From Pelomyxa schiedti (lineage: Eukaryota; Evosea; Pelobiontida; Pelomyxidae): a DNA stretch of 64,000 bases. Every line of letters starts with the position of its first letter. The stretch's first letter is position 1. Below the pieces are notes generated by a model. It worked only from the letters and a program-made list of their open reading frames with translations. It was not told the origin of the DNA and searched no databases. Positions 24,324 to 36,324 of the stretch are shown here, one piece after another. The translations under genes were made by a program, and so were the position numbers. The stretch spans positions 99,913-163,912 of the forward strand of contig JAHLWZ010000795.1 in NCBI GenBank assembly GCA_020536535.1, written 5' to 3'.

Positions 24324-24558
24324 GGCCGGAGAAAGGGTATTACTTTTTTTTTCCCTTTACGTGAAATCTTTATTTTCTTGAGGTCTGAGATCCTCACTCA
24401 ATCTCGAAGCAGGCGACACCCTGAGCACACACGTGGTGTGTGCACGTTCACCCAACAGAATTTCTTCTCAGGGTTACCTTGACTCATCACTGGATTGGCA
24501 GTTTCTTCATTCGTCGAGTTTTATTTTTCTCAAATAAGCCGCTGGACGAGCGACCTCG
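24324..24558. promoter_or_regulatory. shared PTEN/HECT bidirectional promoter region
   Basis: A stretch of 235 bases separates two divergent start codons, so both genes must be driven from here. It contains a 19-base palindrome (24425-24443) with arms GCACACAC / GTGTGTGC and an E-box-like CACGTG core. No TATA box is evident. Confidence 0.5.
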
Positions 24559-27500
24559 ATGTCGGACAACGGGTGTGTTCTTTTTTTTATTTGGTTTTTC
24601 TCCTCCCTTTGTTTCTTTGCTGCTGTGGGATTTTTTTTTTTTTTTTTTTTGTTGCTCAAACAAAGTTAAGGGAGGATGATGGCAGTGGAGGGGATTCGCA
24701 TGCACCTTCGAGCACCCTTTTTTCGTTTGGTATTTTGTCCCATAGTGCATTATGCATTTGCAATAACGTTTTACTTTTTTTTTTGTTTTTTTTTTTGTTT
24801 TTTTTTCCCCCGTTTGCTGTGGTGTTTGATTGTTTCTCCCTCATTCTTAGAGGACCTTGTAAAATCTGGTGGGAGAAGAGGTTATCATTCTTGATGCACG
24901 CCTTTGGTTTCTGGTCTAAACTATGTAATAGGGAGCAGGGCCGCTATATATCAACAACTGCTCCAAGGTCTGAGGAGTCCTTCTCAAGATATGCAACTGG
25001 CTTCACTTGAGAACTTATCTCAATTGCTGGCCGTTGCAACAGAAGAGAACCTTTCTGGATGCAGGTTGTTACAACTACTTCTCACCAACTACAACATGAC
25101 ACTTGCCATAGTATAGAGGAAATTATTACTGAGGTACTCAAAATTATGAGTGCTCCCTCTGACAGTAATTTTCCTATGGAAAAGTGTATGTTGTATCAGT
25201 AGTTTTTTAAAAAAGAAAACCAACCAAATACAAGTGTATGCATCTCGGGCTCTTGCCCATATACTCGAAGCAATACCTAATATTGGGAATACCATGGTAG
25301 CAAGTGGTACTGCTCAAGTTTTGTGTGAGACACTCCGTCAATGTGGCTGGGATGACCTTACAGACCAGACTCTTTCTGTATCTAAAGTCTTCACTACTGT
25401 TTCACTAATGTGCCAAGACATTATGCAAACTCAGTGTCCAAAATCCTGTTCCTGTTCTAAGAGCTGGAGGGTTACTCTCTGTAATGCAAAATCTCGATTT
25501 TTTTACTGAAAACATGCAACGGGTTTCAATCAGTGCTTCCCTTCAAATCACTCTTACCCCTTGAAAGTCGGCCATTCAAACAGTCGCGAATCTATGTCGT
25601 CAAGCTCCAGGTGACGCTTTCAACGAGTGCATCAAGGAGGCACTTTCACCAATGGCACTACTTCTGAAACATCATGATAAAAAAGGTGAATTGGCTTGGA
25701 CTTACCCACTCCTCACACACAATAGTGGTTGAAAATGCAATTTTGTGTTTTGCAAGACTTGTTGAATCCTTTCGTGAATCAGAACCAGAACTTCAAGAAA
25801 TATTTAAATGTGATTTTGTCAGCCTTGCCACCCCTTTACTAGCAGGAGGCTCCACTGGTATTAGGTTAAATTCCAACTATGAGTATTATTATTCCAAGTT
25901 ACCACCCTTCTAGTCCCCAAAGTACATGTCTTCTCATGCGAACGCTGTCAACATTGTGTGCATCACCACAAGTTACATGTGAACTATTGGATTGTGGAGC
26001 TATAAAGATCATCAAAGAGTTCCTCTCCAGATTTGTGGAATCAAATAAAACATGTTTGTTTCACTAGTATTGATTACTTTTAACGGTTCCCTCGAACTTC
26101 TTGAACCCTCAGCATCTCCTTCCAAGCAAGGTACTAACACACCCCAATACCTTCTGGAAGTCCTTCACTTGGCTAATGAGATTATGCCACCAATGCCACC
26201 CGGTAAGACAGTTAGCCTTTTCTCAAATCTAAAAGAAAAAAAGCTCTGCTGATGGATTTTTCCAATCAAAGACACTTTTTCCGTTCTCTTATTCAGAAAT
26301 ACAAGACCACTGCACCAGCACCCACTCCCCCAGGCAGCATTCCCCCTTCTGAAACTGGAGACACGAGGTTCGTAGAGATTAAGCTAATATTTATACGAAA
26401 AATATTTAAATTATCTCTTGTCATACTCATTGTATGCAGTCAGCCGCAAGAACCCACAGCCACTGTGCCACCTGTCCAGGTTCCACACCCCAAAGAAATC
26501 ATTTTCCAATCGAAACCTGATGTACTTCTGTCGTATGCGAAGGTTGAGCACCTGTCAAATTTGCCACATTTTTCCTGACTTATTGAAGGGGTTATTTGGA
26601 CCGATAACGCAAATCTTTTCTACCAGCTCCCAACAAATTAGGCAGCCATGTCTGGTAATACTCTTGAAATTGCTCCATTTTTGTGCTAGGGAGGGTCTAG
26701 ATCAAGTGTTGCTGGTAGTCTCTTCCCTTAAAAAACATCATCTTACATCTAGCAGCATGCCAATTTCCCTGTGTTTCTTGCCAGTGCTTTAGGAAGTGAG
26801 GATGTATTTCTACAATTTACGGGACTTCAAATGTGCGATATTGTTGTCGCAAAAACGCCCCAGCTAATCCCTGTTCTGCGTCGAGAGGGTGTTATCACTG
26901 AAGTTCAAAATATTATCAAAGCCACAAGCACTGCACTTGCTCCCAGCTCAGGTGGTTCGTTAAGTGGAAGCTCTAGTGGAGCACTCTTAGGAAGAAAGTA
27001 TTCATCCCTTCCGAGTTTGAGAGAACAAGTGTTGTGTGATCAAGCACTAGGTGCATTTGCCTCAGGAATTTCACAAAAGTGTTTGGAAAAGGTTCCTTCC
27101 TCGGTTTTTTTCCAAGAAATCCAACATAAATAGGCTGGTGAAGTTGGAGATTCAAATGTAGCAGTCACTCTTACAAAGCTCGTCAAACAGCTTAGTGCCA
27201 TTACTTATGGTAATGCTCCTCCAGAAACCAACAGTTAACACCACACAGAGACCCCAGAGGCAGAGCAAGTGAGAATAATGACCGAGATCAAGGATTTACT
27301 GGCACAAGAGGATGGCGTATCCACATTCGAATTTATTGACAGTGGCCTTATAAAAGCATATCTTGATTTCTTCACCAAAGTTGATAAGCCAGGTTTCTTC
27401 GTCTCCTTTCGTTTTTACCTTACATATCTTAAGGCGAGCCGGAAGTCATCAAAGAGAAGTATTTAACTACCAGAATATGTACATTCGTGTCGGTGTACAT

Positions 27501-30500
27501 GCCTCCAAAGCAAACTGGAACTACACCAGCAGTAACACTTCCTCCGCCACTGAGCGTTCTGTTGCATAAACTTCATGATGCATTGAACAAGTGCGAGAGA
27601 CTCCCAGTTGTATTAAATGACACACCAAACTTGGGTGGGGGTCTCAAACTTCTGACTGAGCCAATGAAGGTTACTCTTCAACCAGGTCTTTTCATAAAAG
27701 CCAATTGTGCCTTTTCACTGACTTTTCATCTCTATCACTAGACCCTTCTGAAACAGAATTAAAGCCAATAACTGAAGAATCTGTCCCAATTGAAGCTCTA
27801 GCCACAATAGCAGCAATAGAGGACTACCTTTGGCCTAAAGTCTGTCCCGAAACCTCCGCACGGATTCCCCCAAGAAATGTGGCTAGTAGTGGTGGCTTGG
27901 ATAATTCGGCCTCTACTTCTGCAGCCTCTGCTACTGCCTCCACACCAGCGAAATCTGCAACTAAAGCACCAGTGGATGTACCAGCTCCGCCTCAAGGTAC
28001 TGAAAAAGCCTCCAAAATGGAAAATGAAGGTGAAGGTGCAATACAAAAAGACGCAAAAAGGCCAAAAACTGTAACACAATCACTGCAACCTCCAGGGGAT
28101 GGGGATGAACAAGAAGTATTCGCCTCTAAACAAAACTGTAGTAACTCAGCAACTTCTAGGAGCAGGAGGAAGACCAAGAGCGCGATTTTATGGAGGATGT
28201 CTCTGTTCGAGATGTTAACATCACAGGTGCCTTCTCTTTCCCTTAATTCTCAAGTTGATTGGTTTTACAGAGGAAATACCTACCCAACCAGCTACTGCAA
28301 CAACTAGCACGACTTCATCATCTTCAAATTTAACTACATCATCTTCAAATACCCCAACAACATCAAAATCCGCTACCCCTCCACAGCAGAATCGGCACCT
28401 CGTTTTTTCCTTTAATGGGGAAGAGCTGGCCACATCAAGTACTTTCTACGAAATTGTTCAGAATTTTGTGTTTCCCAGCTCAGGTAGTGTATCCACAATT
28501 TTTTATTTGGTATCTAATATTGCTCTCTTAGATTCTACATCCAGTCTCCGCCCTGTTCAACAGCTGTGGGATGTTTCACACGTATTTACATATAAACAAG
28601 CAAAATTGTCTTCTAGACCAACGCCCGATGCCGTTCCAGTCTCTCCTTCAGTGAAGCGTAAGCATGACTGGCACTACTTAACAGTCTGACATCTCTCTCT
28701 AGTAATGCCAGTTGAATCCAACCCCTTCTTATTCCAACTACTATCATTTGTGCCACCCCTTCCTCTTGTTGATACAACAAGTGAAATAATTGCTTTGTTG
28801 TATGTGCTTCATTCAATCTCCAAAAATGCGCACTCTATATGTGACACAGTCCTCCCGAATCATGTACTGCTATCTTTATTCCCACCAGAGTTAACAATGC
28901 CACAGGTTCTTGTAACACCTGTCGAATTTGTCAACCAGAAGCTTGCTTATAAGCTTTTACGCCAGCTTCAAGACCCGCTAACAGTGTGCGGGAGGTGCTT
29001 ACCACCTTGGACGCATGCTTTGTGCACGAGGTGCTCCTTTTTGTTTCCATTAGATTGCAGGCAAATGTACTTTCATTGCACATCATTTGGGATGGCTCAT
29101 GCACTCCATGTATTTACCAAATGGGAGTACCCTTTTCCCCTGTTAACAATATGAAGGTTGTGAAAGAGAAAGAGAAAGCAGAGCAAGTAGGTTCCGCTAG
29201 AGATAACAATAGAGAATCAGACAGACTTGGCAGGATCCCCCGCCAAAAAGTACAGTAACTTGTTTCATCTTACATAACCAATCGACAGGTGAGAATAGAG
29301 CGATCACAAATTTTACCATCTGCAATGAAAGTTATGGAACTAGGAAATCACAAATCAATACTTGAGGTTCAATATTTTGGGGAAGAAGGAACTGGATTGG
29401 TAAGACTATAATTTCCCTTAACTTTTTACTAACAATCCAAGGGGCCAACCTTGGAGTTTTTCACGCTCGTTTCACACGAAATTCAAAGAGACTGGCTCGA
29501 TATTTGGTACAACGAAAATGGAAAACCTCCACCACCCCCTCCTCCTGGAGAGACCTTTATCTCGAGTGCAAGTACCACAAACTTCGTGGATGCTCCTGGT
29601 GGACTTTTCCCTGCCCCGGTCCACAGGCACCTACATTAATTTCTCTGCTCCTTTTTATGAAATTCAGAGACAAATGGGATACGGTGAATAAGCACAGAGT
29701 TGATATTAGACTACCCACACTAGATGATATATTTTTCTTCCTTGGTAAAATAACAGCCAAGGCAATAATGGACCAGAGGTTTCTCGACTTGCACTTCTCT
29801 GTATCTTTCTCACACTTGTTTGAAACAATCTCACCGTAAACAGAGGGCGTTCTACAAGTGGATGCTGGGCAAATCTCTTTCACTAGGTGACTTTGCACAG
29901 TTATCGGTTTTTGGAAAAAACTTGGTGTGTTTGAGATTTAACTCCCAGCTGTTTGCTTACTTCCCACAGGCCAAACTTGTAGATATTAGTAAACAGTTCA
30001 TCTGCATCACTCACTCTTCTAGTCTATCAGCAGAAGACAAAGCAGTGCAATTGTCAAAGTTGAAAGTGGGTGAAACAACTGTTGAGGACCTTTATCTTGA
30101 CTTTACTCTACCAACTGACCAGGAGTGGGAATTAATTGTAAGAATTTTTTTTTAACCCTCGTTTAACAGCAAAACAACCTGTAACAGGAGAATGGAAAGA
30201 ATGTACCTGTAACATTAGATACACTTTCCGATTACCTGGATCGTGTGGTTCAAACAATGTTGATTGGTGGGGTAGCAAGGCAGCTGGATTGTTTCTTCAA
30301 AGGTTTCCAGGCTGTGTTCCCCATCAAATCACTGAGTGTTTTCACTGAGGATGAACTGGAACTTCAACTATGTGGATGTGATGATACACCATGGACACAA
30401 GAAGGTGCCGCACTATCCCCACATTTCCCCCTCCATACTCATTTACCCTTAGCCCTACGGGAAAGTATAACACTTGATCACGGTTACACATGGGAGAGTC

Positions 30501-30853
30501 CTGCAGTTCAATACTTGATTTCTATTATGTCTCAGTTCACCAAAGAGGAAAGAAGGCAGTTTGTTTTGTTCCTTACAGGGAGCCCCAATTTACCTCCTGG
30601 AGGTACATACATATCATCAATGCCACTTGTACTAACCAAATAAACAATAGGATTCAATGGGTTAAATCCCCGATGCACAGTTGTACAACAGACACACGAA
30701 AGTCAATCGTCACTTATTGTTGACCACTATCTCCCAACAGTCAATTGCTGCTTCTACTATCTCAAATTACCCAGCTACTCCACACGGGAAATCATGAAAG
30801 AAAAGCTGCTGTATACAATCTACTTTGGTCAAAACTGCTTTGATAAGTCTTAG
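24559..30853 (+). CDS. TRIP12/UPL3-like HECT E3 ubiquitin ligase
   Basis: A tiny first exon (24559-24572, MSDNG) splices to an acidic exon at 24671 (EDDGSGGDSHAPS), then to EDLVKSGGRRG and QQLLQGLRSPSQDMQLASLENLSQLL, the start of armadillo-like repeats (to about 27.5 kb). Motifs typical of the UPL3/TRIP12 group are ALAHILEAIPN and GPTLEFFTLVSHEIQRD (about 29450). The HECT domain runs to the end: FLTGSPNLPPGG, GLNPRCTVV, then LPTVNCCFYYLKLPSYSTREIMKEKLLYTI. The catalytic Cys is the second C of NCCFYYLKLP (codon 30749-30751). No WWE domain was seen, so it is closer to plant/protist UPL3 than to animal TRIP12. About 25 or more exons. It attaches ubiquitin to substrates, family-wise in stress, nuclear or N-degron pathways; substrates here are unknown. 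Confidence 0.9.
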
Positions 30854-30918
30854 CTGTGCGTAACTTCAAAAAGAAAAACTTTTTTTTTGGAATTGTTTGC
30901 AAAAAAGGGTGGATTGGT

Positions 30919-33077
30919 TCAAGTATTTTTGAATAGGTTCCGGCAGTCGCATTGCATAAGAACGCCCAGGGCTTCAGGAGTGAGGGGTGCTGACTGCGAA
31001 AAATAAAAGCTCTCTGCCTCTTCCCTGCTGTCAAAAGACCTTTTAATTAAATTGTGAGAATTAAAAGGAAACAGGGAGTGTAGGATATTGAAGAATACGT
31101 TATAAAGTGGCCACAGCGAGCAAGCCAATAGGGTTCGAGATACTTTTTCCTTATTTCCATGCACCACAATGCGCAGTCCAAGTCATGCAGTGATGGAATT
31201 TGTGCCTCTTGTGCACTGGCTGTGCTTGACACAATGTGCTCCAGGGAGTCCATATCTTCCGCACTCAGAACCACACCCTCCAACACACCAAATTGCACGT
31301 TTCTGTTGTGGAAGATGACTTGGCCTCGGGTTGGATGGCTATTGGATACATAGTGGCCATTGCATATAGAATGATAAGGTGCCCCATTGAGAGTGACTGC
31401 AGAACAGTAATTGCAGTACTCCCAGTAGCCATCCCAGATGAATTTATTTTGTTCTTCAAACACTTTTTCCAGTTTAAATAGCAGGAGCGTGTTCGGTGGT
31501 CCGACAACTCTCTGGGGAGGTATATTCCACACTATGGCACTGTGCCGGTTGAGAATGACTATCAGTAAAAAAGGGGGGAACCTCCATCTTGACGGCTCTC
31601 TGTGTAAATACTTGTGTCTTACATTGTTGCTTGGGGCGAAAGGATTCTTCACTTGGCTTCCTACATGGAATCCATAAACTGTGCACACCCATATATCATT
31701 TCTCTCTTCAGTTCTATTCAAGGAAGTGCAGATAACAGGAGTGCCATTTGCAAGTAACCGTCGGATTCCTCCTTGTTCTTCCAACCAAGTCTCCAATCAA
31801 AAAGAGAGAGGAATGAAAGTGTCAGGAAAAAAGCACAGAAAAAAAAAAATAGCACACAGACTCTGTGAAGAAGGAACCCTGGTTGATTAAAAATCGCACA
31901 ACTAAAGTTGACATTTTGACTGAAGACTATTGTTAAGCAATGCTTAATCGAACACATACATACTTTGAGGAGAGATAATTTTCCAAGGTATCATGGACCC
32001 TGGACACAACTGCACTGCCATCGAATATAGCCTCTTCTTGACTCATTTCATCTCCAACCAAATACAGACCAATCGCGGAAGACATTACTGGTGGATCAGC
32101 ATGTTCCACCTCAAGAATGGAGTTGAAGCCAAGCAGGGACGGAATTACTGCATACATGCACGTGTCGTCAATAACACGGCACCCACCAACCAGCACTCTC
32201 ATGACAGAGGAATCACACTGCAAACTCACGCTTGTTGCGGGGATGCATGCTGAGGAAGAAGTGGGACCGGACATATGTAGACCACAAAAGCGATGCACTG
32301 AGAATCCAACAGTGAGAGGAGCAAAAAGTAACTCCATCAATGGTGGGTATCCTTGTCCTCTATTGCCAAGGGGAAAAAACAAAATAAAATAAAATAAAAT
32401 AAAATCGTTACTAATTGCCAAACCAGTTTACGTTACGACGAAGTACTATTGTTACTAAAAGTAGGGAAATACTCGGAGCAGTTGCTTCCGCTGGCCGTCG
32501 CTGCGCCCTCGCAGCCCTTTTCCCCTCCGTCGCCGCTGTCCGCGCTTGGCTTCAACTCCATTCTGTCCCCACCTACGGCATCGGCATCGGTCTCGGCGGT
32601 GGTGGTGCACTGCTCTGCGGAGAGGTTCAGGCCCAGGTCCATGCCCAGTGCCCATTTGGCGCAGCGAGATGCCAGCCTGCGGCACTCGTCGTCCGGGTCG
32701 ACAACTTCACCTTCACGGTTGTGGGTGGTGTGCCTTGGTACTACTGCGCTCTGTGGACGACAGCAAGCGCAATAGAAGCATACGCCGTTGTCACCAGGCT
32801 TGTTCATGGCTTTTGAGATTTGTCTTCTGGGAACAACTTTCTTAAGATCCCTCATTAGGCAATGGGTCTGAGGGTTGTCTGTCGTGGCTAAAGATACAGT
32901 ACGATAGCGGAGGAAAGGTTGTTCTATTTTGATGTCGCTAACTGGGCATTCTAGTGCTGCAACTTTCAATGCCACAGCTGCTTTGACCTCCAATAAAAGA
33001 GCCAGCCATCCAATTGGTGTCACCCACCGGAGTGCTACGACGGAAAGAAGGGTCGATTTATGAAAGAGACCAGGCAT
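30919..33077 (-). CDS. unrecognised multi-exon protein
   Basis: Exon 1 begins at 33077 (MPGLFHKSTLLSVVALRW) and has a hydrophobic start, a Cys-rich stretch (VCFYCACCRPQ), then an acidic, GC-rich low-complexity end near 32460. Middle exon(s) at 32370-31950 contain GFSVHRFCGLHMSGPTSSS and RVLVGGCRVIDDTC. A later exon (about 31790-31130) contains NGTPVICTSLNRTEERNDIW and WDGYWEYCNYCSAVTLNG. The last exon ends FDSREEAESFYFSQ...FKNT at 30919. The composition looks truly coding and splice signals are present, but I recognise no family. It converges on the HECT gene (65 bases between stops) and starts 63 bases from the divergent gene at 33141. Confidence 0.55.
32381..32405. repeat. (AAAAT)x5 microsatellite in an intron
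   Basis: Five perfect tandem copies of AAAAT directly beside the first exon of the unrecognised minus-strand gene, most likely inside its first intron. Confidence 0.85.
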
Positions 33078-33140
33078 TCCGCCTATTTCTAGCTGTTATA
33101 CTGTTAACGCGAAAAAGTTTGGATATGGTTAATAGTTCAC

Positions 33141-34262
33141 ATGTTGCAACCTGAAAGAGCGGGCGGGTCAACCGTACGGATCGATGCGCGTAGCCAGTTT
33201 GTTGGGCTCGGGGTTGGAGCGATTGTGGGGCGGTGCGGAGCGGGCAGTCCCATAAGTGTGGTAACGCCTTCGTTGCTGTCTTACATAGGCCGCGAGTGGG
33301 TGGTGTTCCCGTCCCATCACGTGACCCTACACGTACCTCTCGAGGATGAGAGGCACAGTTTCGTGGTCTTTGCACTGTCTCCCACAATCGGGATTGTCAC
33401 TGGCCCTCGTGTTGTGCGTTGCAGCGTGGACTTTGTGGAGGTGACTGTTGATTCCGGATTGGTGGTGATGCAGACGCCAAGTCGGGAAAACACCTTTTTA
33501 TGGGACCTACTAGTTGCTGACCTCACTGCCACAGTTGCAGACGAAATTGGGCTTGCAGAATTCACCAACATTCCAACTGGTTTCAATCGCAGGTATGACA
33601 GGCTAGTGTGCAACAGGGAATGGGTGGTACACTTCAAAAGCGACGTCATGTCAATTTGGAAACTGTCACGTATTGGCGACGGTCCCATTTCTGTTCCAGG
33701 TGACAGACGTGATTACTTTGCTGAGTTTCTTGAAGGGCCAAACTCCAATTTGTGGGCACCGCCCTCTTCATCAGAACCTCGTCTTGATATCTTTGATTTG
33801 TCAGCCTGTTATTCAAGCAAATCTATGTGTTTGGTATACAGCGTGCCAGTGCCAGGGATACAAGCAGCCTTCCAAATGTGGTGCTGGGATAACAAGGTCT
33901 ATGTCTACACATCTCCGTCAGATCCGTCAGATTTCAGTGAGAACCGGATAGTGGTATGTGCCACAACGGACCAGGTGTTGGCCACTGTGGCCCACTTTGA
34001 AGAACTCACCTACCTTGGACATGGCTACTTTTCACTTGGAGAAGAAGACAACCCTAACGTCACCATTTATCACGTGCGTGATCCTACCAGGCCACTGTGT
34101 ACCAGTGAAAATGTGTACTGCAGAGGTTCACAGGCCAGCATTAGTGATGAGGTGATTACAACTAGGACTGCAAATGAGATATCAGCCTTTGATGCCCTCA
34201 CTGGTACATACATCTTCACAGTATCTGTTCCTGATGTGCCCTCCTTTGACTGTGCGGACTAG
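33141..34262 (+). CDS. intronless protein of unknown family (paralog B)
   Basis: A single frame of 373 codons starts at an ATG at 33141-33143 with no intron. It contains ARSQFVGLGVGAI, REWVVFPSHHVTL, VCNREWVVHFKSD, many short beta-like units with aromatic/Val ends (AAFQMWCWDNKVYVYT, FEELTYLGHGYFSLG) and a final SAFDALTGTYIFTVSVPD. The motif order parallels the gene at 2321-3592, which also lacks introns and is of similar size, so a shared lineage-specific family is plausible though identity is low. The repeated strand units suggest a beta-propeller. No signal peptide or transmembrane segment. Intronless copies in an intron-rich genome could come from retroposition or simply be a trait of the family. 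Confidence 0.75.
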   Translation: MLQPERAGGSTVRIDARSQFVGLGVGAIVGRCGAGSPISVVTPSLLSYIGREWVVFPSHHVTLHVPLEDERHSFVVFALSPTIGIVTGPRVVRCSVDFVEVTVDSGLVVMQTPSRENTFLWDLLVADLTATVADEIGLAEFTNIPTGFNRRYDRLVCNREWVVHFKSDVMSIWKLSRIGDGPISVPGDRRDYFAEFLEGPNSNLWAPPSSSEPRLDIFDLSACYSSKSMCLVYSVPVPGIQAAFQMWCWDNKVYVYTSPSDPSDFSENRIVVCATTDQVLATVAHFEELTYLGHGYFSLGEEDNPNVTIYHVRDPTRPLCTSENVYCRGSQASISDEVITTRTANEISAFDALTGTYIFTVSVPDVPSFDCAD

Positions 34263-34347
34263 GAAATTTTGAAACCAAAACACAATCAAAAAAAACTTTT
34301 TGAATTACTGAATGAACCATACAGTTTGCCGCCGAGGAAAAGGTCTC

Positions 34348-36153
34348 TCAGTCGGGCAGAATTTCACCCGTCAACCCCTCAAACACCTTTATGCCTTGAA
34401 GAACAGCTGTTGTATGTAAGTTTCATTGAATAAAGTGATTGCTGATTACCTTCACCCATTGAATAGTATCTAAAGGAAGGAATAAGTATACAAAAAAGGA
34501 AAAAAAGTGCTTACGCAAAGTCACCCAGTCTTCCAGCAAACACTATTTTATGTTCCTCAACTTGCATAAGAGGCTCTGCCTCCACCTTATATTGTGCAAG
34601 GATGTCCAGGTTTGCTTTGGTCAAGATTGGATACAGGAGGGGGCCTTTTATTGAAGGCGTTTCCTTCACAATTGTTGTGGTGTTAGCATGCTGCCTTGTA
34701 GTGTGTTTCATTTCGACAATGTCGGAGAACTTATAGTCATTTGGGTAATTCACAACAGCCGCCTTCTGAAAAAATTGCATATCCAACCTGTGGTTCTCAA
34801 AGGTAAGAGACCGGTAGGCAAGGTGACCATAATTAAAGGCAAAGAACTCATCAATTGGGCTAGTGACGATGACATGTTTCCAAGTGTACGCATTGAGTGC
34901 CGTGGCAATCTTACTGTACGCTGTGTTCAAAAGTACATTGATGTTTGGATGATACAGCATTACTTCAAACAAGTGGGTGTACCCATGAGCAGGGAGTCCT
35001 TGAAACCATTCATCTGAGCTGAAAAGGTCAAAAGAGCAGATATCAAAATTGTTTCAATTGAATGGAATATAAAAAAAGGGTTTTGGGTTGAAAGAGAGAA
35101 GCCGCACCTGTAGAATGCCTCATCCGTGCTGCTTTTTGGCATGGGCATGCCTTTAACAACACTGGGATCCAGTTGCTGAGGAGGAAGTCCCCATTTCTTT
35201 GTGGTATAGTTTTTGTACACGAGGTCATACAGTTCCAACCCCACCGTCGAAAGGAGCAGTTGCTCCGCGTTTTGGCAGGTTTCGGCCGTGCAACTGAAGC
35301 CTTTCTGGAAATCCATTGCCTGCCTTCGCTGGTCGACGAGCCACGCGTCAGCCTCAGAGTCCGAGTGGAAGTCCGCGTTGAACAGGACATTCAAGGAGTT
35401 GCGGTTCGGCGGGAACGGCACCTGCACGCCCGCGACGCTCACGAGCTCCTTATGGGTCGCGCCCCTCCACTTGTCGAACAGAGACAGCAGCCTGATGACG
35501 CGCCTGTCGCCCGTGTGCAGCACGTGCGGGCCGAACTTGTGCACGAGCACGCCGGACGCGTCGCACTCGTCGTAGCACAGGCCGCCGACGCGCGGCGCCT
35601 TCTCGATCACGAGCACGCGCCGGCCCGAGTCGGCCAGCAGCCTCGCGGCCACCGCGCCCGTCAGCCCCGCGCCGACCACGAGGTAGTCGTACTTGCCGTA
35701 GGGCACGGCGTCGTAGTTGACCAGGGTCTCCCGCGAGGCCGCGCAGATGTCGATCTCCTCTTCCTCGGCGTTGGCGTCGGCGTCGGGGGCTTCGGGGTCG
35801 TCGCCGGCCTCGGCGTCGCGGTCGCAGTCGCGATTGAGGTTGGCCAGGAGGTCCATGTTGACGACTTGCTCGCGGCAGGTCTTGAGCGTGGCGAAGCAGG
35901 CGTCGAGGTCGGTCGTCGTCTCGAACACCACGTCGGCGTCGGGGCACGTGGTCTGGATGACGGGAAGGGTGGGGACGGCGGGGCACTTGCGGAACAGCAC
36001 GAGCCACGCCAGGCCCGCCGCCTGCGCCGCGATGACGAGCACGACGAGAGCGTTGCCGACGGTGCACCACGACGACGAACTAGCACCCGACGAGGACGCC
36101 CCGGAGTCGCCCCTGTTGCCTGCCGTGGCCCCAACACCCGCACGGTGGTGCAT
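34348..36153 (-). CDS. glf: UDP-galactopyranose mutase with N-terminal membrane anchor
   Basis: Exon 1 (36153-35107) encodes a Gly/Ser-rich cytosolic start, a transmembrane helix (about residues 33-52, ALVVLVIAAQAAGLAWLVLF), a Cys-containing acidic stalk, and the flavoenzyme core. The core has the FAD-binding motif VVGAGLTGAVAARLLADSG, VIEKAPRVGG, FGPHVLHT and LVYKNYTTKKWGLPPQQL. Later exons give GLPAHGYTHLFEVML, SPIDEFFAFNYGHLAYRSL, KGPLLYPI and VFAGRLGDFA, and a small last exon (AVLQGIKVFEGL, stop 34348-34350). The core is the short bacterial-type UGM, which interconverts UDP-galactopyranose and UDP-galactofuranose. The anchor suggests type II insertion, so the orientation decides whether UDP-Galf is made in the lumen. 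This points to a galactofuranose-containing glycocalyx. Exon 1 is strikingly GC-rich. Confidence 0.9.
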
Positions 36154-36324
36154 TTCTTTTCTCTGAAGCTCGCAAGATCTGGGCCGATGCGGAAGAACGA
36201 ACAGGTTCTTCTGCAGGCTGGTTCCCTTGAGGGGTACTTGGGATTCCCAACCTTGCAGACTCTAGAGTACTTACTGACATCAGAGGCTGTTTGCCAAATT
36301 TTTTGAGGAACAAACCGCAGGTCC
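36154..36324. promoter_or_regulatory. short shared promoter of UGM and CLU-WD40 genes
   Basis: 170 bases between divergent ATGs. It includes a short dyad GAAGAAC...GTTCTTC (about 36190-36209) and the palindrome TGGGATTCCCA. No TATA box is evident. That it drives both genes is inferred from spacing only. Confidence 0.35.

Noticed and set aside
33078-33140. Overlap or fusion of the divergent genes at 33077 and 33141
   Set aside because: Both have good ATGs and opposite strands; 63 bases is short but consistent with other divergent spacers in the window.
35173-36306. Long plus-strand open frame opposite UGM exon 1
   Set aside because: It is an antisense shadow created by the strong GC bias; the minus strand carries clear UGM motifs.
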